64,000 nt of DNA from Pachyseris speciosa. Lineage: Eukaryota > Cnidaria > Anthozoa > Scleractinia > Pachyseridae. Shown one piece after another: positions 25,401-37,400 of the stretch. A model generated the notes under the pieces. That model made no database searches. It was not told the DNA's origin and saw only the letters and a list, made by a program, of their open reading frames with translations. Location of the stretch: contig JAEMWC010000396.1 in the NCBI GenBank assembly GCA_016490735.1, forward strand, positions 530,001 through 594,000. Reading direction: 5' to 3'. Both the position numbers and the translations under genes were made by a program. Every line of letters starts with the position of its first letter. The stretch's first letter is position 1.

Positions 25401-28400
25401 CTGCCTGATGAGCATCATTAAGCGTGACAGTAGCTAACAGTCCACTTTCTCAAAGAATCGAGCAAGGTGATGTACTGGTAGTTTGTTGTCAAATTTGGCT
25501 TGCTACTCGACGAACTGGGAATGTGGCCAGTTGGACACTTAGTACCTTTGGGACTCGACTATTGATGAATTTCTCAACCTAATGCCGCATATTTTGGAAT
25601 TTCTGAGCACTAAAGATGACCACAAGCAGGAATTTTTGGCAGTAGGTCGGAGTGGCCGTAGACTTAGTTTATATGTCAAAAATTCTTGTTATTTCCCATT
25701 ATGCTATCCAGTCAAGATGTTGAAAATGGTGGGAAGGCACGAATGCACGGGAACAAAAGGCTGTATCTACGCTCGGGAGAAGAATATGAACAAAAAAAGT
25801 CATTTGTAAGCTAGAACAAGGACTGAATTTTGTTATGATAGCTGAAGTTTGGTTTTTCGACGATGATTTCTTTAAAAAACATAAAGGCAAAAGGAGAATT
25901 TTCGTCATTTCTCTTTGATGTTAAAAACAGTTTCGTTCTTGTCCAAACTCAAAAGGCCATGTTTGGTAAAAATCGCTACGTTTCTTGCATTTATTGGATA
26001 TCCAAATTTAAAGGACATTCGATTTCGTGCTCATAACTGACAGTTAAGGCAATATTCGTGTGATTGAGAAAGTTGCAATGTTTTGAAGCATGCGAGTCTT
26101 GTGCGGCCAGTTTTGGCACAGGCGCCAATGGGTTAAAGGAGCTCGGTCAAGATATTTTGAGTCATATTAGAAACAGTGAAATAACAACTTGTCAGGGATG
26201 ATAAGCACCACAGAGGCAAGAGAGTGAAGAATTTGGTGAAGGGTGGAGAAGATTGAAACAGATTACAAATGACCTTTTCAAAATCCAAAGACCGTGGTGT
26301 AGCTCCTTTAAGAACTGAAAAAGACTATAAGATCGAACCTTATGCAAAACTGTTAACACCATAGGAACCAAAATAAACTAAGTTAATTCTATCAAAATGA
26401 AATGGACACTTGATCAAGTGGGGGAGCAAAGTATGCGATGAGGGGAACCTCTTTTCTGTGGGAATTGAGTGTAGCATTTCAAGTATTTTTGCAACTGGTT
26501 GTGGTAACCACCTATGATTTTGCACTGGTCTACGTTTTATGCATTGCTTTTCTTCAAAAGATTTTTTTCCATTAACAATAAGTTAAGTCACAATTATTAT
26601 TCACACCTCAGCATCACTATACTTTCAAAAAGATGCTGCACAAATAGTTTGGAGTATAAAGGGGGATCTAATAACATGTTTTGTCACTCATTCAAATAAC
26701 ATTAACCCAGGGTTTTCCCTGACACATAAACGCACGTCCAGTGATGCACTGTTCGGCTGAAAAATCTATGAAAAATTCCTTTTGAGAATAAAACCAAATT
26801 TTTGAATCTTCGTTTTGTTTTCTGACTTAAAAAGAAGCACTTTCTGGGACCCCTACATCTTCATCTGGGACTTGCAAAGTTAGGTTAAAGGAGTCCGACG
26901 GACCCTCAAAGGGAAGTTTTCAGGACAAACCCTGTTAAACAGTTCATTTATCTACTTAATGGGATTCCTAATACTGGTATGATCATGCCTGATATCTACT
27001 TAAAGAGGAAAACAACAGACAAATCAATAGTTCATGATATTTACCTGCAATAATATTATGAGCTTGTTGAATGTCATGACCACTCAGTGATGGACAGGAC
27101 AGGCGACGCATTTGTCTTGCTTGCATTCCACCTCTACCAGCCTGTTAACAGAGCAAAACCGTCAGGCAAATACATTTGTATCTAAAATAACTTTCATGTG
27201 TAATGTTAGCCTGCAGTGCAGGCATTCCTCCTGCTTCTTCAGTCAAATCAAGAAAGTCTCTTTCCTTTGCTGAAGAACAAAAATAATGGTGTCAGTTACA
27301 TCGAAAAGAGAGGATGACATAAATGTAGATGATTTGCCAAATTTGAGTCCCTCAGGAAATGTAATGGTTCAAATGCTGTGTGATGATCAAACAAAGGTTT
27401 TGATAAAAAATAAAAAAAACATTGCATGTGCAAAGTGGCAAAAGGCGTTCAATGCCATGCTTAAACATAATGACACTTTCCCCAGAATAAGCAAGGGTGT
27501 CGCAAAGGTAGTTTCAAAAAGAAGTAAACAACTATTTGAAATCAGAAGTAAGTTAGAAACCCGAAATCCTGAGGAGATCGCTGCCTTCTCAAACAAGCTG
27601 TTTTGGAGGAAGAGAGAGTTTCCTGTCCAGTGTGGTTTCAATCTTTGTTAGGTGCTAGTGGACTCTCAGAAGACAAAGTCAAAGAATGCAGACAAGATGG
27701 CAATTCCCTTGCACTTGTGATGGCAACAATATTATTGCTTGTGTGCAAAACCTCAAAGCCTCCACAGTTCATCACTGTATTTCAACTGACAATGTTTCAT
27801 AGGAGGTGTGAAACACAATGATCCATTCAATCTCAAAAATTTACAGAGACTATCAATATTTTACAAAAGAATAACAGGCATCAATCCATTCCACTGTGCC
27901 GCTCCAAGCAGAAGCTCTGTTTGCCCATGAACGGAGTGCCTCAAAGAACAACGAATGCGGACAGGCATATTTTTTTGCCCCTCCCCCACCCCCACCACAC
28001 CTTTTCACCCTAATACCCATCCCCATAACCCGTAAATTTTTACTCTCCCAATACTCCTCGGTTTCTCAAAGCAATATGGCAGCTCACTCATAATAACACA
28101 AATGAAATAATGCGCTCACCTCACAAAATACGCCTGTAATAGAGTACTAAAGTGCTGACATCATAAAAACTAAATTTGTGAAATTATGGGATTTGTTCGG
28201 ATATTCAGAAAGAACACGATCAAAAAGACCTACTTGCCAAAAATCAGCATTTTCTTACAGTTTGAGAGCAAGATATTAGCACCGTTATGCTCTGTTGACT
28301 CCATACAAATCCTTCTAAATTTTACTCAGTTCCTAACGTTATGAACCGAGTCAAATTTAGAAGGATTAATTTTGTAACTAGCCTGATGAATTTCTTCAAG

Positions 28401-31400
28401 GATTTGTATGGAGTCAGCAGAGCATAACGGTGCTAATATCTCAGAGCCAATTTACATTTAAATACTGATTTTTGGCAAGTTAGCATCTTTCATCTTGCTC
28501 TTTCTGAAAATGTCAACAAATCCCATAATTTCAAAAATTCTAATATTTGTGACGTCACACTTTAGCACTCTATGCAGGCTACAGTAGTGTAATGTTAATT
28601 GTTTTCTAAGGCCAGGGATTCAGATTAAACCCAAGCTAATCTAAATTACAATTGTCCTCACTGTCCATTACCATCATGTCCATAAACTGTAGCAATATAT
28701 TTTTCAAGGAAACATAAAGTATTATACCGAAGACACTTAATCCTGCAAATAGCAACTGTGCGCTACTTGAAACTTAAGGAATAGAGCTCTACAGCAGGTA
28801 AGGAGATCAAGAGTACCTCACGTGAGCCCCTCTGTGAGTTAACCATGCGAAGTTTTTGTATTTCTTCATTGATATCTCTTAACCTCTTGAGATTTTGCTC
28901 TGTTGACAAAGTGATACCATACAACACCATTAACCATTGTTTAATCTATATTATAAACTTTAAATCCAGTGTGTGGGGGAGATCATCTTACAACTTAACA
29001 AACCAAAACATTAGGGAAATAACTGTTACAGCCATGCTAAATTACTTTCAAAAAGACTACCAGTACATATATGATGATAGCTAAGTTACTTATCAAATGA
29101 CGTACTGTTTCACATCTTTCTTCACCTGTACAGTACTGCACATTACTTTGCATTACTGGGGCTAATAATATACATACACTGTACCAGCAGCTTTTAAAAT
29201 GTTGTACTTCATGTACAAAATAGATTTGCGTAATTATGAGCCAGTAATATAAATTACCAAGCAACTGTCTATTGCCGCCAGAATTTCTCCCTGGAGACAC
29301 ACTGTTCAGCTGACTCATGAGTTTCTTTGGCGAAAGCTCTCTGTTGATTTGTTTTAATTCTTCATCACTGCTTGATGCATCCTCTGTAAAAGAAATTTGA
29401 ATATCTGTGTTTCAGCAAGACAGGAAATGTGCATTCCTGGGAAGCCCACCAGTTGTCACACCAGTACAATGAGAAGGTGTGATCAGCCCGCATAATTCTA
29501 AAGGCTTAACCCTAACAGACGTTGTGGTTTAAATTTTTCTTTGATTTCAAAATTTTCAAACCAGTTTAGTTTTTGTTTTCCTTTGTCTCATATTACAGTG
29601 ATGGCTCTGAGACAAAGCACAAACAAAATTAAACTGGTTTGAAAATTTTAAACCAAAGAAAAATTTGAACCCCAACACAAATATTAAACATCAACATAAT
29701 AAAGCAATTATGTTCTGCAAATCAACAACGTGAAACTTAAAATTTAATTTTCTCATCAACCTTGCCATTTTTTCTAATTTTCTAGAAAAACTAGCTAGGT
29801 TGATGAGAAAATTAAATTTAAGTTCCCCATGATTGCAGAACATGATTTCTTTATTATGTTGATGTTTAATAGAAAATCAGTGTAAGTATTGTAGTTAAAG
29901 TGGAACAGTATTGTAAATATTGTAAGCAGCGTATTGTTTATTTCATGGTTGCAATGAATAAAGCAAAATTATTATTAATAAAAAAATTCAGCCTAGCTAG
30001 TTATAATTTTATTGCCTGAGTGATGCTCTATTTCTTAGATGGAATGTCAATGGTTTTTGACACATTTCAAAAATTTGAACCAGGTCCAAGTTCACAACCA
30101 AGTGCATATGCTGTACTGAGGAAGTTGAGGGAGCTGCAACCCTAACTTTGGGGAGACGAAACTATGGGAAATACCATATTAGAAATTTCACAATCTAAGA
30201 AATAATTTTTTAACACAGTTCATACAGACCAGGACTCAAGCCAATTGAGAGCATCCCATTCAAAAATTACTAGATCAGGCCACCAATGAATGAAAAGGTT
30301 ATTGTTAGTTAAACAGTCAATGGTGTTTTGCATTTGGTTACAGGTCTATGAAACTGATATGTCGTACATGTTAATTTTATTTTGTATGAGTGAATAGATA
30401 TATGGAAATCATATATTTGAACTGCAGATTGATCATGAGTGAGTGATCATCACAGTTATGAACACTACAGCCTGAAAAAAATCCCTGCTTGTGTGGAAGT
30501 AGTGGATTTGACTCCCGTACAAGACTGAATTTTTTTCATGGTATATTTTCACTTCTGCTTAAGTAGTGTTCATAACTGCAATGATCATTCATATATTTAT
30601 TCTTTAATCTGAAGTTCAAATATATGATTTTCATATATATTCATTCTCAAATATTTGTCACTAACAAGTTACGAACCAGCTAAATGAGCTGTTAGCTTAG
30701 TTGGTAGAGCACTGCACAGGTATCACAGAGGTCTTGGGCTTGACTCCCATACAAGCCTGAATTTTTGTCACGCTATATTTTCAGTACTGCTTAAGTAGTG
30801 TTCATAACTGCAATGATCATTCACATATATTCATTTATTTCATACATTACATAAGCTCAAGCACACTTAATATTATAGTACATGTAGGTGGCACTCCATA
30901 CTCTATAGACAGTATAGTAACTACACAGTGAACTAGCAATCACACCTGCTGTGGTTTTTCTTCTGACCGGCCATGAATGACGAAACTTCGGAATTCTTTT
31001 CTTCATCTGATGGAGAAATCAAAACAGCAACTGTCAGTACCACAACCCATAATGATAAATAAAAGACAAATCAATAAATTAACAATAAAGCAAGAAAGTA
31101 AATATTAAGTATCACATACTTCTTCCTGAACCAATGAGTTTATATCCTGAAGCATTTCAATGTCCTTTTCTAAAAAGCAAAAATTAGTTGACTTAGAGCA
31201 TCACTAATTTACAATTGCTACCTTCTACAGAGATACATGCACATTATATTTGGCCAAAGAGGGCGAGCCATCTCAGCAATTTCAAATCCAGGTAACTGGT
31301 ATTAATTAAGATTAACACAAAGGTAACATAAGAAACTACTGTTGTAAAAAGTGCTCTCTTTATGCAGATAGCTTACCAAGAGAGTTTTGTTGAGGAGACT

Positions 31401-34400
31401 TATAGCTGGAGATCGTGGTGATTCCCGTTTCACATTTCTTGACTTGTGGCTTACTTGTGTCCTTGGGCGTCCTTTTCTCACAATCACCAGGACCCCTGTC
31501 AAAGTTATATTCAGAACACCAGCAGTGATTAGTACTTTCCCAAACAAAATAGAAAAATTAAAAATTAAAACAAGGTGTATCAAAACAGAAGAATTAAGCA
31601 GGTTAGAGGGTTTGTCAATTTTTCTTCTTTTTCTTTTTGCTTCCTTCTTTATTTGATTTTAACCCACCCAGCATTTCATTTCTTGCTCTCTCCACACGGC
31701 AATACAAAGTACAAAACCCTGCAACTGACATTTCCTGCTTTTTTTCACTGCCATAATTAATAATCACAATAATCACTTCATTAAAGTCTCAGATCTTTGC
31801 AGTCGAGCACAGATGCTCTACTAATTGAGGAGACTAATCAAATTAGTGTGAGAAGCAGAAGTGGAGGCTAACATCCTACGTTTTGCAGCAATTGAAGCAA
31901 AGTAAAAACAATTTTATTTCTCTATTTCAAACAGGGTTTGCTTACTAGGTGGTTTCTAATCAACATTTCACTATAAGGCATGTTGAAAGAATGCCTATTC
32001 TTGCACCACCATCTACCTGTGATATCAATTCTAACACCACGTGATCGTACCTTGAGAACATATCTGCAAGAAGTTTCATTCCCTTTTCGTGTGCAATGTC
32101 TTGGGGTACTTTCCCATCCTTGTCCTTCATGTGAAGAGCCTCCATAGATCCAGGTTGATCCAGGAGATATGTTGAGAGCTGGGTGAAACCCAGTCTGGCA
32201 GAAAGATGAAGCAAAGTTTCCTGGCCTGGAAGAAAGTGGAAAGCACCAGTTACTATTGTTACCTTGATATGGTGCAGTCAATAAGAGGGCCAGTGATTGC
32301 GGTCAAAATTGATTATCCAAACCCCAACTTCCCAAATGTTTCTTTCTTAGCCAACTCAGTCAGTCAAAGATAATAACCTCTAGTACTATACAACTTAACT
32401 ACAGCAAAGAAAGTGTCAGTCATTCTTTCAAACAGGTTATGCATGTCACTAATTAAAAGCACAACTGATCGAAAAAGTTGAGAAAGCAGCAAATGAATCA
32501 TGATTTTTTAGAAAAAATCACAAAATTTTTTTTTCATTTGCAAGACATGTTTCAATGTGATTCATGCCCACATCTTTGTGAGTTACAGAAAGTATTTGAA
32601 ATTAAAACAGTTGGAATTTAAAACAACCTAGACAAGCAAGCACAATCAACTATAATGATATGCGGAATTTAATAACAAAGAAAGCAGGCGCAAAAATTAA
32701 CAATGTGTAAAACAATGTCTAAAGACTTACACTTTAGGCATTGTTGATTTTTACGCCTTCTTTCTTTGTTATTAATTTCTGTATATTTATAATTATAGTT
32801 TTAAATTATGCATGCTTCTCTAGGTTGTTATAAATTCCAACTGTTTTAAAATAGAGACACATCAAAACATATGTCTCACAAATTAAAAAAAAAATTGTGA
32901 TTGAAAAAGGCAGTCAGATGCATGCCAACTAATACTTAACCCAGTGTGGAAGTAAGCTCCCCTGAAACCTATTTGATGGTGATTTATAATATTTCTCTCT
33001 ATAATATTAGTCTCAATTTCCCCCACTAATTATTATAGGAGTCCTGGTGAATCCGGATCATCAAATTTCTACTATAATTGCTTCCGGTAGTGTATTGGGT
33101 TTGAGATGCAAACTTTTCCTGTTCCACCCAAGTTTACAAATCAAGGCAACAATAGTTGCATATTTGTATTATGCACTCTATTACAGCAAACAGGAGTTCA
33201 AATCCTTTAGCTTGTTGATAAGAATAAGAGAAATTTACTTCTGCTTTCTAATTACGGTTCCGAAACGTCTGTGAGTAAGAGCCAACTGTAACAGAATTTA
33301 AACCAAATACATTATGTAATAGATTATGATTCCATCTGGGGATGTAGTGAGTGGAATTACAACACTATTTTCTAAATGCTGAAGTAGCTAGGTTGAGTTC
33401 CTGAGACAGGTTGGCATTCCCTGCTAGCAGAGGCCTCTTTTCCTTGTATTCAGCGTGCTGGAGAAAAGAGACCTCTGCCATGGGTCGAAACGGTCTGTGT
33501 TGAGCATGCATCGCGGTTTCTTAGCGACTGCACCATCACATGATGTTTTTAGCACATGATCAAATGACAAACAATACATGGAGCATGCGTTTTAAAACCT
33601 CCGTCCACAAACTCCGGCGGCGGCTTAATAAAAGACCGTTTCGACCCATGGCAGAGGTCTCTTTTCTCCCGCTTGCTAAATACAAGGAAAAGAGGCCTCT
33701 GCTAGCAGGGAAGGTTGGCAGGGTTGTTTTTGCAAATTTAAGATAGACAATCCCACTTAAAAGAGGTGACAAAAATGCACTTACCATTTCTGCTTTGATA
33801 ATTTTCTATTCCATTTTCGCCAAATAGGGACCATGAAGGAGACAAATCCAGAAATTCAAAGGCATTTGTTATCCTGGCATCCAGAGTATCCTTCAGTTCC
33901 TTAGAAATATTATTTGATACTATTGACAAAGACGCAAGGCATTCAAAAAGTTTGCTATCTGACGCACTCTCCGCCAGTAGTCGAGCAAGGATTTGCTCTG
34001 TTTCCAGCAAGTATAAAAATTTGTGTGATGAAAGTGATCCCAGTTTATTGTCCTTGGAGCAGTAAATAGTGAGAGATACTCTCTCTGCTTGGTCATGATC
34101 TATTCAACAAAACAAACAAAAGAAAAAATGACTGTACATGTATAGCATGTTAGGAAAACCGCAGATGTTGCTGTTTAACCAAAATAGATTTTATTATATC
34201 TTTTAACTCACAATACTTTATGCAGTTCCTACCAAAGAAATATAATAAATTCTAAACTTAACTACTGACTGACCATTCATGTACTAGATGAATTCTAACT
34301 TGAAACTTCATTAGAAGCAAATAATTATGTTGAGATTACAATCGTGTTTTCTGTTTAAAATTTTCAAAGTAGTTCAATTTTTGTTTCCCTTTGTCTCAGA

Positions 34401-37400
34401 TTTATTACTAAATAAAAATAATTACAATAATCTGGAACTGCTTTTTAATTTTTAAACAAAAACAAATTTTAACCACAATATTTATATTTATATAGTGTTG
34501 TTCATGATCAGAATCAACTGATTATGGCTGGCAAATGCAGCATAAATGACCAGCAAATCAGAGTTTAGCCAGCTCTCTTAACTTTTCCTTGCAAATGGTA
34601 TACAAGAGCATCCATACAGGGCTTCCTTTTCAACTGAAGTTGCAGTCGACTTGAGCTAAGCAGGCAGAGATTATGGGTGCACCAGCGAAAATTATCGACG
34701 ATGACTGGGCCATTCGCAGGTGGAGAAAATCACCAGTTGCCGGCCAAAAAGGAGAACCCTGTCCATATATAGTAACATAGGAGTGTTAAATCCTTACCTG
34801 GCACAACAGCGCGGAGAGTGTATGCATTAATTTGCTGTGCTGTAGTTACATGCCGTTGGCTTTTCCCTTCAAACACCACATAAAAATCTCCATTGTCAGG
34901 CAGTGGAAAATCATCTGAGTATGTTATAAATAATGCCTCCCCACCCTGTGAGAAAAGAAATCAAAATTAACAAGTAAACATTTATTTGCATCATCACCAT
35001 CAGCAGTCCTCTAGAAAAACTTTGACACGTATATCCAGATGAAACTCAAGAAGGTAACATGGATATCCAGGGGCTCATTAAGGTTTTGAGCATGATGGCA
35101 ATGACTTTTAACAGACAGGTAAGAATGTTTAGGTTAAACTTCGAATTCTTCATCACAAAAAATTACCTTGACATGCTCTCGGCAGATGACAACCAGCCAA
35201 TTTGCTCAGTGCCTGGCCCCTAATGAAACTGGTCACTCCCAACAAATAACATTATTTTATTTTTTTTTTATTTTTTATTTTTTGCATACGGGACAACCTA
35301 ACCCTTGCATGCAACACCTGTTTATCATAAAACCTATAAAGTATTTTATGACTATCCCAAGCTCAACATTGCTATCCTAATAGCGCAGAGTTTGACCCCA
35401 TAACTGACTAAGTTTTGCCAATAGAAATCCTTGTTCTTCCTCTGATGTAAAGAAAGCATTAGAAAATAGGGTCCTCCATCAAGTAAACATTGGCACGCAA
35501 AGCGTGCATGAGCTATTTTGTAATAGCTTACCACTGGATGACGTGTGAACGACTGGTGTAATCTCAGAACTAGCAGATGATAGCAGAAACGAGGCGTTTT
35601 CAAAACCATACGTTTTCAAGACTCCACTTTTGAAACCGTTTTTGAAAGTCTTCGTTTTCATCAGTGTTTTGGGTGTTTTAGTGTGGACAATAGGCGAAAA
35701 CGCATCAAAATGTATGCATTTTCAAACGAAAGCGCACTAGTGTACCCTGGTCCCAGAGGTTTTATTTTTCTTTAGTGAGGAGCGGTGAACCCGCTAAAGC
35801 GAACGCTGGCACCCAGGATAGTATTGGTGTAGATTTGCTTGCTTTCCCAATATTCACTTGTGGGATCAGGCACTTCTGATTGGACAGATGTTTCTAGATT
35901 TGAAACTGTGTCATACCTATGTTTATTTTCATTTCACAATGCACTTGTTTTAAACAAAATCTTTTGGCATTTGTGTTTCTTTTCCAGAATGATAAATTGT
36001 AACAACGTTTAAAATCATTTATAAGGCCCATGAAATAAATTTGTTATTGTAAAGAAAGTCCATACTTTCCGTGAATTTACTTAACATGTAACAAGATTGT
36101 TCGTGATAAAAACATAATTTAATCAGCCTCGACAATTACTTGAGTTTCAATGATTGGTTCCCGATTTTATCGAATTACCCAATTTGGTTACGGCTCACTG
36201 AATTTTGCCAATCCGTTGACATTACCAATAACAAGCAATTAGTAAACTTTGCATTTCTCAACAATATGTCATTTTAATCCAACCTAAAAGTACTCAAGTG
36301 GTCGAAACTTCATATTTGTAATACATGTGCTTCCCTTTTCTGTCCATGCATTCCTTTTATACAATATTTAAAGATCGTGTGTTTGCAAGTTTGTTACAGT
36401 ACTGAACTCTATATTGATTGGCCAAAAAAACCACTATGCAAATTAGCTTGACGCAAAAACAATTCCTGCAATGGTTCGCGCAACTTGTCTTGCAACGATT
36501 TTGGCCGTTGCAGGGAAACAAGTTGCACAAAACATTGCACGGTGTAACAGTGCCTTTAAGGGCTTTTTTGGCGCTTTTCACCACAATTTAATCAATCACA
36601 CGACTATCTGCAATCACAAGTGCTGTGAGCTGAATTATTGAATTTGAATGACTGGAAAAAATACCTTTGATTCTCAAAACTCACTTCATCGTTTGTGCCC
36701 CTTCAAATTCATATCAGAGGCAGTCGAATGTCCATTGGAATATTCCACACCATCCACTTTTTTGATCAGAAAAGATAAAAAGTGTCGACGGTCTCGAATT
36801 TTTGGGCTTGCAAGGAGGCCGTGAGCAGATGACAAAAACTATTCCTTTCCTATCTCGTGCCTACTTTACCATCCATCAACACAGCACAACACGTACTTGA
36901 TGCTGATCAGAAACTCATGCGAGCTTTGAGCTGTCCTGTCTTGGTCCTGTCTGCTCTTTAAATGTGCACATGCGTTGATGGGCCTCACTCTTCGGAATAG
37001 ACTACCATAATAGTGGTATTGCTTTGTCTGATCATAATAAATACAACACGCATCACTGATTGTATGGTGTGCAACATTTCGCCTCCAAGTATCTGCGCAC
37101 GACACACGTGCATGGGTAAGTTAGTCTTATTGCTGACCATCACCATCTTAATCTCTGTACACTCCTTTAAAAGAGGCAATTGGATTGGCTACTAGATGAA
37201 ACAATGCATCTAAACTAGCCTTTATTTCATTGGTTGGATGAACAGTTGGTCCACCCGCCTGTCCACCCAAAAATGCTGCATGCCGACTAAGAGGCTATTT
37301 TGTATACAAAATAGCTCAATAATTAACTTATTAAAGTGCACCAGACCCTAAAATATTTTTTCTACTAATTGAAAACTTTTCACCTTTTCCAAAAACATGT

